64,000 nt of DNA from Nostoc sp. FACHB-152 (GCF_014697475.1 NZ_JACJRV010000023.1:23533-87532); one strand, 5' to 3'. Counted from the stretch's first letter, positions 20,601 to 30,804 are shown. A program made the numbers and translations. Notes: generated from the sequence alone by a model not told the origin.

Positions 20601-22245
20601 CTTGAAAAATTACCTCAGTCTGGTAAAGTTCTTTACCCATATCTACATACTGAGAACCTTGTCCGGGAAACATAAAGGCGATCGCCCGATAAGCAGACTC
20701 TTGGTATCTCGTTACTGCTGTATTAAAGGTATTTACGGCATCTTCAGTATCTTGACACACCAGCATTCGCCGATGATTAAACTCTTTACGTCCTACTTGC
20801 AGCGTATAAGCGACATCTGCAAGATTTAGGTCTGGATGCTGCTGAAGGTGGTTGAATAAATTTGTAGTTGCAGTCTCTAAAGCCGTTTCAGTCTTGGCTG
20901 AAAGCAGCAATAATTTATACTTTCTCCCCTCGTTACTCTCCTCCAACAAGGGGGCTTCTTCAAGAATTACATGAGCATTAGTGCCACCCATACCTAAAGA
21001 ACTCACACCAGCACGACGAGGGGTAAATCCCTGTTTCCATTGAGTCAGTTTCGTATTGACGTAAAAAGGACTATTAGCAAAATCAATTTTAGGATTGGGT
21101 TGCTCAAAATTCAGACTAGGCGGTATTTGCTGATGTTTGAGGGCTAGAACAGTTTTGATTAATCCGGCAATTCCGGCGGCAGCGTCAAGATGACCAATAT
21201 TGGGTTTCACTGAACCGATCGCACAAAAACCCTTTTGCTCGGTATGGGCGCGAAAAACCTTGGTGAGGGCAGCAATTTCTATGGGATCGCCCAAAGCTGT
21301 ACCTGTACCGTGAGTTTCGATGTAACTAATAGTGTTAGGTTCAACCTCAGCCAATATCATTGCTTCGGCGATCGCTTCTGCTTGACCATCCACACTAGGG
21401 GCTGTAAAGCCGACTTTGGCAGCACCATCATTATTAATAGCAGCACCTTTAATTACCGCATGAATGTAGTCACCATCTGCAACAGCTTCACTCAATCGCT
21501 TGAGTACCACCACACCTAAACCATTACCAATAGTGATTCCTTGTGCTTTTGCATCAAAGGCGTAGCAATGACCATCGGGGGATAAAGTTCCGCCTGGTTC
21601 ATGTAAATAACCAGTTTTTTGGGGGATATGAATTGATACTCCTCCCGCCAAAGCCATATCACATTGGTAATTTAATAAGCTTTGACAAGCGAGGGTGATA
21701 CTAACTAATGAAGTCGAGCAAGCTGTTTGAACAGTTAAACTTGGCCCGGTCAGATTCAATTTGTAGGATACGCGAGTCGCCAGATAATCTTTGTCATTTC
21801 CAATCGAAGTTTGATAACAAGTTACCGAGCCAACACTATCTTTATTTAAATCAAAACTTAAATAGTTATTATGACTAGCACCAGCATAAACCCCAATGCG
21901 TTCTTTGCACCTAGTAGAGTCATAACCAGCATTTTCTAGGGCAGTATAAGCACATTCTAAAAATAAGCGCTGTTGTGGATCTGTAGTTTCAGCTTCCTTG
22001 GGATTAATATCAAAAAATGCGGCATCAAATAGTTCAATATCTTCTAAGATGCACCCAGATTTTACGTAATTTTTATCGTTAAGAAAAGATGAGTTGATGC
22101 CTGCGGCGGTTAATTCCTCATCTGTAAAATAGGAAATAGACTCTACCCCAGTGGATAAATTCTGCCAAAATTCTGCAATATTTTTGGCTCCAGGGAAACG
22201 CCCCGCCATGCCGATAATAGCTATCTCTTCTATAGATTCACTCAT
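17641..22245 (-). CDS. Type I PKS module KS-AT-KR-ACP
   Basis: A 1534-residue polyketide synthase adding a malonyl-derived unit and reducing it to a beta-hydroxyl. KS has Cys176 in TACSTS, HGTGTALGDP and NIGHLDAAAG, all canonical. AT has GHSIG near residue 616 and HAFHS, the malonyl-type signature. A long linker without DH motifs precedes the KR, whose NADPH site GGMGGIG is near 1138 and whose Ser/Tyr pair (SSLAS...YAAAN) is near 1285-1300. The ACP serine (LGGDS) is near 1455. The C-terminus ends in a charged, Gln/Glu/Arg-rich docking helix. It starts 18 nt after the FAAL-NRPS gene, and its stop overlaps the next PKS start. Confidence 0.94.
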   Translation of the reverse strand: MSESIEEIAIIGMAGRFPGAKNIAEFWQNLSTGVESISYFTDEELTAAGINSSFLNDKNYVKSGCILEDIELFDAAFFDINPKEAETTDPQQRLFLECAYTALENAGYDSTRCKERIGVYAGASHNNYLSFDLNKDSVGSVTCYQTSIGNDKDYLATRVSYKLNLTGPSLTVQTACSTSLVSITLACQSLLNYQCDMALAGGVSIHIPQKTGYLHEPGGTLSPDGHCYAFDAKAQGITIGNGLGVVVLKRLSEAVADGDYIHAVIKGAAINNDGAAKVGFTAPSVDGQAEAIAEAMILAEVEPNTISYIETHGTGTALGDPIEIAALTKVFRAHTEQKGFCAIGSVKPNIGHLDAAAGIAGLIKTVLALKHQQIPPSLNFEQPNPKIDFANSPFYVNTKLTQWKQGFTPRRAGVSSLGMGGTNAHVILEEAPLLEESNEGRKYKLLLLSAKTETALETATTNLFNHLQQHPDLNLADVAYTLQVGRKEFNHRRMLVCQDTEDAVNTFNTAVTRYQESAYRAIAFMFPGQGSQYVDMGKELYQTEVIFQEQVDLCCQLLQPHLGLDLRSVIYPQENESLVDEKLQQTAIAQPTLFVIEYALAKLWMSWGISPSAMIGHSIGEYVAACLAGVFSLEDALTLVARRGRLMQQLPAGAMLSISQSAAEVQSLLNDNLSLAASNAPSSCVVSGTHDAIDALQQRLTALGVECRRLHTSHAFHSGMMEPILEPFIKAVQQVTLNPPQIPFISNVTGTWITAQQATDPNYWVTHLRQTVQFSAGISTLLQEPNYILLEVGPGRSLGTLAKKHSHSAALCSLPHPREKQSDAAFVLNSLGKLWLYGVQIDWSGFYSGEFRHRLPLPTYPFERQRYWIEQERTKSEPLAKKPDIADWFYVPLWKQSLPPTPLEQQKLPVKESKTLIFTNELSFSSDLVEQLGEDAIAIKIGSKFTKLSDRQYSLNPQLSSDYDSLLRELHRQNNLPTKIVHLWSITSQNHSASASVELELAQEQGLFSLLFIVQALAKLNITSEVQITVISNQMQSVTGSEILYPEKTTLLGAVKVIPQEYSHIHCRSIDIVLPEERSLQQQQLINLLVQELISHNFDSVVAYRGNNRWLQTFEPIKLHKFPPATSKLKEEGVYLITGGMGGIGLVIAEHLAKTVKAKLILTSRSIIPLKSEWEQWLSVHDESDRTSRKIKKLQALEDLGAEVLVISADVANLAQMQNVIAQGELLFGQINGVIHAAGITEGQSFSYIEQTNIHDCYLQFAAKVRGVIVLEQILQNRQLDFCLLMSSLASILGGLGFVAYAAANIFMDNFVYQHNQISSVPWVSVNWDGWQISKEKESYISTNLASLAIQPEEGIKVFTNIVNYVKLNYAAFSQIVVSTGALAARIKQWINFDNLTSKTDSQQAKLSLLYPRPNLQNPCIPPQNETEKLIANIWQEVLSLQEIGCYDNFFELGGDSLLVVQVRGKLQAALNRKISTSELFEYPTITALAEHLNQQENQQPVFEQVEKRVQRQEAAIAEEMEQMKQRRKVHKYG

Positions 22246-22263
22246 TTCCAGCCTACTCTCGCA

Positions 22264-25200
22264 TCAATTATTTTTGTCTTTTCTCTGCATCAAATTCTTT
22301 TGGCGATTTAAAGCTTGCTTCTGTTTCTGCGCTCGATTATGAATCAAATTAAAAGCAGCTTCTCCAGTATTTTGTTGATGAAAATGCTCTGATAATTTGC
22401 TAATTGTTGGGTATTGAAATAGTTCTACAACCGATAACTCGCGTCCAAAACTTTCGCGTATTTCGTTATGCAACTGCACAATCAGTAAGGAATTACCACC
22501 AAGGTCAAAGAAATTGTCATGAATACCAATTTTATCTACCTGCAATATCTCTTGCCAAATCGCTGCAATTCTTTGTTCAACTTGAGTTTGCGGAGGTACA
22601 TAAGCAATGCCCAAATCAACACGAGAATTTTCTGGGTGTGGGAGAGATCGCTTATCAATTTTACCATTAGGTAGTAAAGGTAACTTATCTAATAATACAT
22701 AGCTGCTAGGCAACATATAAACGGGTAATTTTTCCTTCAAAAAACCGCGTAATTGAGGTATTAACTTTTGAGGATCTGTAGGTTGCGATCGCAGATTGCC
22801 GTATTCTTGCCAAGGTCGGATATTTTCTATTACTTGTAATTCTGCAAAAGTCGTTATTTTATCATCAGCAGTAGTCTGAGTTTGCTGTTTAAATATTACA
22901 TCATAACAACCGTTTGCACCCGCATCAGACCAAATAATTTCTACAGCGTATGGTATTTCTTGACTTAGTTGCCAGAGGTCTTCAGGTTCTAATCCCTGGG
23001 TAGGAGAATCTAGAAAAGTTTTTTGCAGATTGCTAATTGTTTGTGATGATTCAGCCGTTACCATCCATTGCAAAATTTGAATTTCTTTGAATAAACGCGG
23101 ATTAGAAACTTTCTCTACTCTGCAATATTCTGGCTCTCTATCTACAAGCAACTGACGAATTTCAGCTATATTTAATTGCTCTTCCTGCCAATCTATAGAA
23201 GGTATGTTTTGTATTGTTTCAACGGGAGTATCTACATAGAGAATAACATCGTATTTAAACTTAGTTAACTCGTTATTATATCGACCCCCCTTGAGTTGAA
23301 TTTGTACATGACTAATTTGAGGGATATGTTGCTTAATAGCCGTAAATAAAGCTGGGTCAATCACTAGTTCATTATCAGCAGCAAGATAATCCTGGACTCG
23401 TTGCTTAAACTTGTCTACAGTCAGAGAATCGGGTGCGCGATGTAGTTGCACAGAGGCATGAAAAGCTGCTAAAAGTGGTAAACTGCGAACGCCACCAATA
23501 AAAATTTGACCCCCAGATTTAACGAGATTAACTACCTTTTTCAAAACATCGACTAAATAATCAATGCTAGGAAAATTCTGAATAATTTCATTGAGAATAA
23601 CTGTGTCTATTTCTGGCGGTGCAATGTTCGTTAGGTCATGCGCCATTCCTTGTATCAGTTTGACCTTAGATAACAATTGTGGCTGGTTTTTGTCTAACTG
23701 CTGTTCCAGATATTGTAATGCTACCTCGGAAATATCCATCCCATTGTAATGTTCGCAATGAGGTGCAACTCTCGACAAAATTAAACCTGTACCGCAGCCA
23801 ATTTCTAACACCTGCTGAGGTTGTAAAGCCAAAATTCGCTTGACAGTACAATCTACACTTTCGAGAATTTCTGACTCTGGTAATGGCTGTTCGGTGTAGC
23901 TACTTTTCCAAACTCTTAAATTAATTGAAGGGTCAGAGGGAGAAAATTCCCAACTATAAAATTGATCATAAACGGTTTGAATTTGGGACAAATATTCAAC
24001 TTCTGCGGTTGTAGATATTTCGGTATCAAGATGAGGATGATTTTGCTTTGCAACTAAGTAAGCTACTAATCGCTGTTCGCCAGGAATATCTTCTCGCAGT
24101 AAAACAACAGCATCTTTTACCAGAGGGTTTTGTCGCAAAACTGACTCAATTTCCCCTAATTCCACGCGGAAACCACGGAACTTAATTTGGCTATCTAATC
24201 GTCCCAAGACTTCTAGATTACCATCAGGAAGATATTTAGCGCGATCGCCTGTTTTATATAGATAGTCTCCCGGTTGATGACTGAAGGGATTGGGTAGGAA
24301 TCTTTCGGCGGTTAAATCAGGACGATTTAAATATCCTCGCGCCAACCCGACACCAGCAATGTATATTTCTCCAGGAATTCCCACAGGAACAGGTTGTAAG
24401 TTCTCATCCAACAGATAAATTTTTGTATTTTGTACCGGACGACCAATTGGTGTTTTCCTATTAGCAGAATTTTCTAGATTAAAATCATACAGAGTAGTGC
24501 AAATCGTGGCTTCTGTAGGGCCATAACCATTGATAATTTGCAATCCCGGAATTTGCTTTTGGATTGAAATTAATAGATTTTCAGGTATAGGTTCTACACC
24601 TACAAGTAACCTCTGCAAGGCTAGTTTTTGTGACTTTCCTGACAACCAATCAGAAAGTGCTTGAAGATGAAAAGGAGGGACATAAGCACTCTTGATTTGA
24701 TGAACCTCTAGCCAATTTGCAAAGTTGCTACCATCAGAACGGATAACTTCAGGAACAATATGTAGAGTTCCTCCTGCTAACAGTGCAGAAAATATTTCAT
24801 ACACCGAAACATCAAAATTGAGGCTTGTCCACAAACTACAAGCATCACCAGCTTGAATTTGCTGTCTATTTGTAAAATCTGCTAATAAATTAACTACTCC
24901 CGAATGATGACAGCAAACGCCTTTACTTTGTCCTGTAGAACCGGAGGTATATAGTACATAAGCAAGGTTAGAGGGTAAGGCTTGATTAATAGGATTTAGT
25001 TGGTTTTTTTGAGTATTTACCTGCCAAATATCGAGATAAACAACTGTAGCCTTACTATGTAAACCTAACTCTTGATACAGTTTTTCTTGAGTTAATAAAA
25101 CCGCTACTTGAGTATCATGGAGCATAAACTCCAGACGCTCTTGAGGGTAGGTTGGATCTAGGGGTAGATATGCACCACTAGCTTTGAGAATTGCTAAAAT

Positions 25201-28200
25201 CCCCACTATCATCTCTAAAGAGCGTTCTACACAAATTCCTACCAAAACTTCAGGTTTTACCCCTAGTTTTCGTAAGTGGTGCGCGAGTTTATTAGCTCGT
25301 TGATTCAGTTGATGATATGTGATTTTTTCTTGTTCAAATACGACTGCAAAAGTATCTGGTGTCTTGGCTACCTGCTCCTCAAATAACTCATGCAAGCATT
25401 TATTTTGCCAATTATTATTGTGAGTATGATTCCAATTAATCAGTAACTCTTGTTGTTCGGCTATCGTCAACATTGGCACGTTGGCGATAGTTTGTTCTGG
25501 ATTTTGGACAATGCTTTCTAACAACGTTGTAAAATGCCCAATCATCCGATTAATAGTATCAGCATTAAACAAGTCTGTACTATACTCAATCCAACCAATC
25601 AGCCCTTGGGGAGTTTCTTCCATATCGAAACTCAAGTCAAGCTGTACTGTTCCCACATCCACAGTCAACCGAGTTAAAGTGATATCTGCGACTTGCAACG
25701 CTGGTAGTGGTGTATTGTGCAGCGCAAACCACACTTGGAATAGGGGATGTCTACTCAAGTCTCGTTCTGGTTGTATCGCTTCTACTAGTTGGTCAAAAGG
25801 TAAATCTTGATGAGAGTATGCGCCTAAGGTGACTTCCCGAATTTGCTTGAGTAATTGTGTAAATGTTGGATTTCCACTGAGATTTGTTCGCAACGCCAAT
25901 GTATTGACGAAGCAGCCAATTAGTGGTTGTACGTCTTTATGGTTGCGGTTAGCAACAGGTGAACCAACTAAAATATCCGACTGACCGCTATAACGATAGA
26001 GTAAAAGTTTAAACCCTGCTAAGAGCGTCATAAATAATGTTACTCCCTCTTGGCGTGAGAGGGTTTTCAAGGCTTCGGTTAAAGACTTGGATAAGGCAAA
26101 TTCTCGCTTGTTACCGATAAAACTTTGGATTGGTGGGCGGGAATAATCTGTAGGTAAATCTAATATTGGCAAAGGTTTACTTAATTGCTGCTCCCAATAT
26201 CTGAGTTGGGAGTTTAATACATCTCCTTGCAGCCAGTTGCGTTGCCAAACAGCAAAATCTGTGTATTGGATAGGAAGTTCAGTCAGTGCTGGGGGTTTTC
26301 CTGTCGAAAAGGCTTCATAAAATGCTGCAAGTTCTTGGAGAAAGACTCCCATAGACCAACCATCCGCAGCAATATGATGAATTGTCAGCAGTAGAATATG
26401 CTCTTTCGGATGGAGTCTGACGAGGGTACAGCGTAGTAAAGATCCACTGGTTAAATCAAAAGCTTGTCGTGCTTCTAAACGTATTAATCTGTCTAAAGCT
26501 GCTGTTTGCTCAGTTGTTTCTAACCTCTCTAAGTCAATTATCGGTATACTGACAGTCAAACTAGGAGCAATAACTTGCAGAGCTTTTCCTCTTCTATTGG
26601 TAAAGCTAGTCCGTAATACTGCGTGACGTTGGATAATTGCATTCAAACTTTGTTCTAGTACAGCAAGGTTCACAGAGCCAGTTAATTTTGCCGCGATCGC
26701 CATATTATAAAATGGGTTACCTGGTTCTAACTGGTCAAAGAACCATAAACGTTGTTGAGCAAAGGAAAGAGGATATTCGTCAATATTAGTGTCAACTCGT
26801 GATATGGTCGGTAAGGCGATCGCTTTTTCCTCTTTGAGTTGTTCGCTTACCTGCATCGCCAATTGAGCAATACTAATACCATCGAGAAAATTCACTGCGG
26901 GTATTTGTACGCCAAAATTAGTTTCAATACAGTTCTGTAAATCAATTGCCATAATCGAATCTAACCCCAGAGTATTCAACGATTGCTGGGAGTTGAATTG
27001 TGATGGCTCTACTTTTAAAATCTGCGCTAACACCTGATGCAGATAAGCTTCTAAAAGTTGCTGATGATTTTCTGATTTTGCAGCTAGAAGCACCTCACGC
27101 CGCAAATCATCGTGATGATCAGACTCAAAATCAATACTTAATTTATCGTTTAAAATACTACTTTCAATTACTGCTAACTCACCCGCAAGAAACTGGACAC
27201 GAGTTGCACGTCGCTGAATCTTACCACTAGAAGTTTTGGGTATACTTCCTGGTTTAATTAAAACTACTGCATAAACTTGTACTTCATGCTTTTCAGTAAC
27301 CGCTTGACGAATTGCATTTACTACTTCTTCTAAATCCGGTTTGGCGCGAAATTCTAATTCTTGTACGATTACTAGCTTTTCTTCATTGTCAACTTCAACT
27401 GTAAATGCAGCACTAGCACTAGCACGTAAAGATGGATGACTGCGTTCAGAGGTTAATTCTATATCTTGTGGGTAAAGATTGCGCCCTCTAATGATAATTA
27501 AATCTTTAGCTCTACCTGTAATAAATAACTCTCCATCCTGCAAAAAGCCTAAATCTCCCGTCCGCAGGAAAGGCCCTTCTTTTGTATCTGCTAAAGAAGC
27601 GCGGAATGTCTCTTCTGTCTCTTCCTCCCGATGCCAATAACCTTGCCCAACACTCAATCCTGATACCCAAATTTCGCCAATTTCATCAGGTTGACAAGCC
27701 TTAAGCGTGTCTGGATTGGTAATGACTACTTTTTGTTGTGGGATGACTCGACCACAACTGACAAAATGAGATGCATTCTCATCTGCAACCGCTAATTCTA
27801 CAACTCGATTGCATTCTAAGGCAGATTTCTCAATTGCTTTGACTAATGGTGCGGTAGCTTTATCTACACCTGAGACCATGAGGGTGGTTTCCGCCATGCC
27901 GTAACATGGATAGAACGCCTCTTTACGGAAGCCGCATTCTGCAAACGCTTCTGCAAACCTCTCCAAGGTTTCGTGACGAATCGGTTCAGCACCATTAAAT
28001 GCTACACTCCAGCTACTCAGGTCAAGAGTTGCTTTTTGTTCAGGAGTGATTTTCTGCACGCATAAATCATAAGCAAAATTGGGGCCGCCACTGGTTGTCC
28101 CCTGATATTGCGAAATTGCCTGTAACCATCGATATGGACGTTGGAGGAAGGCAGCCGGAGGCATGATAATGCAAGGAAAACCCCCATATAAAGGTTGCAA

Positions 28201-28896
28201 TATACCACCGATGAGACCCATATCATGGTACATAGGCAGCCACGTGACAAATTTACTATCTGCGGAATGCTCCATGAATTGGCAAGTGGTCTGAGCATTG
28301 TGCAGGAGGTTGTCGTGACTAATCATCACACCCTTGGGTGTACCTGTGGAACCGGAGGTATATTGCAGAAAAGCTAGGCTATCTCGATCAATATTGGGTT
28401 GTTGCCAACTATCTTCTAAGCCCTGTGTCAGATTATCAGTAGTGAGCCATTGCAATGATTTTGTGTCAGTCTTTGCTGTCATGAGAGACTGGACTGTTGA
28501 GAAAAGTTCCGTAGTTGTTAGGGCGATCGCTGCTTGTGCATCTGTGGCAATTGCCTTTATTCTTGGTGTATTGCGTTGATTTCTGGGAGGATATGCAGTT
28601 ACCGCCACAACTCCTGCATATAAGCAACCAAAAAAGGCAATTAAAAAATCTAATCCAGCCGGATAAAGCAGTAAAGCCCGTTCGCCTGTTAAGCCCAATG
28701 CTTGTAACCGCGCTGCAACTCGACGTGCTAGCCGATCTAATTCTTGATAGGTTAGGGTTGCTTGCTCTGTTTCCCCATCTAACAAAAATGTAAAAGCATC
28801 TCGATTTGGTTGGGTAGAACTTCTCAAACGCAAGAGTTCCACAACAGTAAAACAGCTAGGATGGCTTTGAACAGAGGAATGGCTGTGTTGACTCAT
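22264..28896 (-). CDS. FAAL-ACP-C-A-MT-PCP loading hybrid synthetase
   Basis: First gene of the operon. An N-terminal fatty-acyl-AMP ligase (YTSGSTG near residue 182, WLPMYHDMGLIGG following) would activate a fatty acid and load the ACP (LGLDS near 647). A condensation domain (HHIAADG near 842) then acylates an amino acid bound by the A-PCP module. The A domain is split between its late core motifs by a methyltransferase (LEIGCGTG near 1700), the usual arrangement for N-methylation. The PCP serine (LGGNS) is near 2132, and the tail is a Lys/Gln docking helix. Pocket residues read D-V-Y-Y-L-G-G-I-C, a code I cannot assign. I prefer the ATG at 28896 over an in-frame GTG seven codons upstream. 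So the product is probably an N-acylated peptide. Confidence 0.94.
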   Translation of the reverse strand: MSQHSHSSVQSHPSCFTVVELLRLRSSTQPNRDAFTFLLDGETEQATLTYQELDRLARRVAARLQALGLTGERALLLYPAGLDFLIAFFGCLYAGVVAVTAYPPRNQRNTPRIKAIATDAQAAIALTTTELFSTVQSLMTAKTDTKSLQWLTTDNLTQGLEDSWQQPNIDRDSLAFLQYTSGSTGTPKGVMISHDNLLHNAQTTCQFMEHSADSKFVTWLPMYHDMGLIGGILQPLYGGFPCIIMPPAAFLQRPYRWLQAISQYQGTTSGGPNFAYDLCVQKITPEQKATLDLSSWSVAFNGAEPIRHETLERFAEAFAECGFRKEAFYPCYGMAETTLMVSGVDKATAPLVKAIEKSALECNRVVELAVADENASHFVSCGRVIPQQKVVITNPDTLKACQPDEIGEIWVSGLSVGQGYWHREEETEETFRASLADTKEGPFLRTGDLGFLQDGELFITGRAKDLIIIRGRNLYPQDIELTSERSHPSLRASASAAFTVEVDNEEKLVIVQELEFRAKPDLEEVVNAIRQAVTEKHEVQVYAVVLIKPGSIPKTSSGKIQRRATRVQFLAGELAVIESSILNDKLSIDFESDHHDDLRREVLLAAKSENHQQLLEAYLHQVLAQILKVEPSQFNSQQSLNTLGLDSIMAIDLQNCIETNFGVQIPAVNFLDGISIAQLAMQVSEQLKEEKAIALPTISRVDTNIDEYPLSFAQQRLWFFDQLEPGNPFYNMAIAAKLTGSVNLAVLEQSLNAIIQRHAVLRTSFTNRRGKALQVIAPSLTVSIPIIDLERLETTEQTAALDRLIRLEARQAFDLTSGSLLRCTLVRLHPKEHILLLTIHHIAADGWSMGVFLQELAAFYEAFSTGKPPALTELPIQYTDFAVWQRNWLQGDVLNSQLRYWEQQLSKPLPILDLPTDYSRPPIQSFIGNKREFALSKSLTEALKTLSRQEGVTLFMTLLAGFKLLLYRYSGQSDILVGSPVANRNHKDVQPLIGCFVNTLALRTNLSGNPTFTQLLKQIREVTLGAYSHQDLPFDQLVEAIQPERDLSRHPLFQVWFALHNTPLPALQVADITLTRLTVDVGTVQLDLSFDMEETPQGLIGWIEYSTDLFNADTINRMIGHFTTLLESIVQNPEQTIANVPMLTIAEQQELLINWNHTHNNNWQNKCLHELFEEQVAKTPDTFAVVFEQEKITYHQLNQRANKLAHHLRKLGVKPEVLVGICVERSLEMIVGILAILKASGAYLPLDPTYPQERLEFMLHDTQVAVLLTQEKLYQELGLHSKATVVYLDIWQVNTQKNQLNPINQALPSNLAYVLYTSGSTGQSKGVCCHHSGVVNLLADFTNRQQIQAGDACSLWTSLNFDVSVYEIFSALLAGGTLHIVPEVIRSDGSNFANWLEVHQIKSAYVPPFHLQALSDWLSGKSQKLALQRLLVGVEPIPENLLISIQKQIPGLQIINGYGPTEATICTTLYDFNLENSANRKTPIGRPVQNTKIYLLDENLQPVPVGIPGEIYIAGVGLARGYLNRPDLTAERFLPNPFSHQPGDYLYKTGDRAKYLPDGNLEVLGRLDSQIKFRGFRVELGEIESVLRQNPLVKDAVVLLREDIPGEQRLVAYLVAKQNHPHLDTEISTTAEVEYLSQIQTVYDQFYSWEFSPSDPSINLRVWKSSYTEQPLPESEILESVDCTVKRILALQPQQVLEIGCGTGLILSRVAPHCEHYNGMDISEVALQYLEQQLDKNQPQLLSKVKLIQGMAHDLTNIAPPEIDTVILNEIIQNFPSIDYLVDVLKKVVNLVKSGGQIFIGGVRSLPLLAAFHASVQLHRAPDSLTVDKFKQRVQDYLAADNELVIDPALFTAIKQHIPQISHVQIQLKGGRYNNELTKFKYDVILYVDTPVETIQNIPSIDWQEEQLNIAEIRQLLVDREPEYCRVEKVSNPRLFKEIQILQWMVTAESSQTISNLQKTFLDSPTQGLEPEDLWQLSQEIPYAVEIIWSDAGANGCYDVIFKQQTQTTADDKITTFAELQVIENIRPWQEYGNLRSQPTDPQKLIPQLRGFLKEKLPVYMLPSSYVLLDKLPLLPNGKIDKRSLPHPENSRVDLGIAYVPPQTQVEQRIAAIWQEILQVDKIGIHDNFFDLGGNSLLIVQLHNEIRESFGRELSVVELFQYPTISKLSEHFHQQNTGEAAFNLIHNRAQKQKQALNRQKNLMQRKDKNN

Positions 28897-29130
28897 TTTT
28901 ATTTTCAACAGATGCACTTAATAAACTGCTGGTTTTCGCTCTCACCAAGAAAAATCGGTCATCAATCCTGAATATCTAGGCAAATTGCAACCGTAATAAA
29001 AATAAACTTGCAATTACTGAATTTGCATTTGTTTGTTTACTTAGCTGTAGGTCTTGACCATTGATGATTAGTTTAGCCAACCACCGCTTATACCGAAATT
29101 AGAAGGCTGATGCTCATTTATGCAATTAAT

Positions 29131-29147
29131 TCTCAATATTATTGAGA
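29131..29147 (-). promoter_or_regulatory. Candidate Fur box upstream of the NRPS/PKS operon
   Basis: TCTCAATA-T-TATTGAGA is a perfect 8+1+8 inverted repeat whose core fits the 7-1-7 geometry of Fur boxes. It lies about 235 nt upstream of the first synthetase gene in an AT-rich region. Iron-repressed control would fit the siderophore genes next door. Binding is inferred, not shown. Confidence 0.5.
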
Positions 29148-29317
29148 GTTATTTTTATTTAGACTGAATTACTTTACCGAGAATTAATACTATTAAGCAA
29201 TAGAATAGTAATGAGTAGATTTTATGAAAATTAAGTTTATGATAATTTTTTAATATATGTTTAGATATGACCAAGTCCTGTTGAGACAGGGTGTAGAGGG
29301 TAGGAGGTAATAAAGAC

Positions 29318-29353
29318 AGCACCATCTGGAGCTTGGAACCAACAGATGGTGCT
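29318..29353 (-). terminator. Hairpin downstream of the MFS gene, possible terminator
   Basis: Perfect 11-bp arms (AGCACCATCTG / CAGATGGTGCT) enclose a 14-nt loop about 110 nt beyond the MFS stop codon. On the minus strand it is followed by GTCTTTATTACC, only a weak T-rich tract. It may end the transporter transcript or be an interspersed palindrome. Confidence 0.35.
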
Positions 29354-29463
29354 ATCGTCTTGACTCATACGGGGCTTGTATCCCAAGGGTGGTTTAATAC
29401 TCTCTCTTCCCCTACACTCCACATCCGACACCCTATTTTTAACAACAGGCGATCGCTAAATTT

Positions 29464-30804
29464 CTATTTTTCACCATTAAACTGTGCGTATTCAGCATCA
29501 TGGTCGGGTAAAATTTTCTCCACATCCCGCAGTTGGGTAATATAAAATCCAGCACACCCAACCAATAACATACACACAGCACAGATAACATATAGCAGTG
29601 CGATCGCCGCGCCTGTGTTAGTGCCAAATATTTCTCCAAAAATCCCAGCAAAACCATTGCCTGTGGCTAATGCAGGGGCAAATATATTATCTGCTAAAGG
29701 CCCGGCGATCAGATAAGCTGTTGCTGATCCACATTGCATAACTAGTGAATGGGCTGCAAATACCCGTCCCTGAACGTTGGGATCAACTTTAGCTAACCAA
29801 ATGGCGTTATCAGAACTCCCTTTGAAAGGGAAATTAAAAGAAGAGCAAAACTGTGCAGGTATCCAAGTCCAAGGCGTTCGACCCAAACCAAAGACAATTT
29901 TACTTAATCCTGCGCCAATCATCCCCAATAACACCCCATTGATTTTCTTTTTAAAACCACCCCAGGTACTAACAATAATTGCTCCGGTGACACCGCCAAA
30001 ACCAGCCGCAGCCGCTAAACTGCCCAAAATCACAGTATCATTACCGGTTCTAGATAAAATCATCGCTGAATAAAGGGAATCCCCAATATCATGAGCAAAC
30101 TGAAACAAAAAGGTGATTGTTAAAAGCGCAAGTAAGCTTTTACGAACTAAAATATAGCGCAGCCCAAATCCTAAACCTTGCCAGATATGGGTGGGATTTT
30201 GATGTTCGTTAGTTTTTGGTGGCTTAGGGATGTGAGCATACAATAAACTACTAATAGCGATCGCAAAGGTAGAAATATCAATCAGCCAAATTCCCAATAA
30301 ACCAATAATTTGATAAAGATATCCTGCTAAGGCGGGAGCAATAATATTACTTCCATAACCTGACACAAATTCAAGACTGCTAACCCTGGTGTAATGTTTT
30401 TTAGGGACTAACAATGATACTGATGCAGAGTAGGCTAAAGATTGGAATTGATTGAATGTCCCGACTATCGCACTACTAAGATAGAGATGCCAAATTTGCA
30501 AATGATTGGTGAGATACAACAGCATCATTGTGACTGTCATTACGACTGCTACTGTATCACCCATCATCATTAGTAATTTGCGATTGAAACGGTCAATAAT
30601 TGCACCACTGATGGAAGCGATCACTATACTAGGCAGCAAGCCAAAAAAGCCCACTAGAGTTAGAGTTGTTGCCTTACCTGTAATTTCCCATGCCCAAATT
30701 GCGATCGCAAAGCTACTCATACTACTACCAATGGTAGAAACCATTTGCCCTGCCCAGATCGTCAAAAAATTACGCATACTGCTGTGATTTGATGATTGTG
30801 ACAT
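29464..30804 (-). CDS. MFS transporter, candidate siderophore exporter
   Basis: A 446-residue inner-membrane protein with about 12 hydrophobic segments and an early LTIWAGQMVSTIGSSMSSFA stretch typical of EntS-like and macrolide-efflux-like MFS proteins. Loop motif A appears as IDRFNRKLLMM near residue 65. It lies between the NRPS/PKS operon and the iron-uptake genes on the same strand, so export of the operon's product is the simplest role. The substrate cannot be read from sequence, and drug efflux remains possible. Confidence 0.85.
   Translation of the reverse strand: MSQSSNHSSMRNFLTIWAGQMVSTIGSSMSSFAIAIWAWEITGKATTLTLVGFFGLLPSIVIASISGAIIDRFNRKLLMMMGDTVAVVMTVTMMLLYLTNHLQIWHLYLSSAIVGTFNQFQSLAYSASVSLLVPKKHYTRVSSLEFVSGYGSNIIAPALAGYLYQIIGLLGIWLIDISTFAIAISSLLYAHIPKPPKTNEHQNPTHIWQGLGFGLRYILVRKSLLALLTITFLFQFAHDIGDSLYSAMILSRTGNDTVILGSLAAAAGFGGVTGAIIVSTWGGFKKKINGVLLGMIGAGLSKIVFGLGRTPWTWIPAQFCSSFNFPFKGSSDNAIWLAKVDPNVQGRVFAAHSLVMQCGSATAYLIAGPLADNIFAPALATGNGFAGIFGEIFGTNTGAAIALLYVICAVCMLLVGCAGFYITQLRDVEKILPDHDAEYAQFNGEK

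Larger units (their letters stand above)
28897..29463. other. Intergenic region carrying the biosynthetic operon promoter
   Basis: About 570 bases between the MFS transporter stop and the FAAL-NRPS start, both genes pointing left. The part nearest the synthetase is very AT-rich and includes a symmetric Fur-box-like dyad (29131-29147). The part nearest the transporter is more GC-rich and holds a hairpin (29318-29353). Small open frames here have no recognisable content. Confidence 0.6.
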
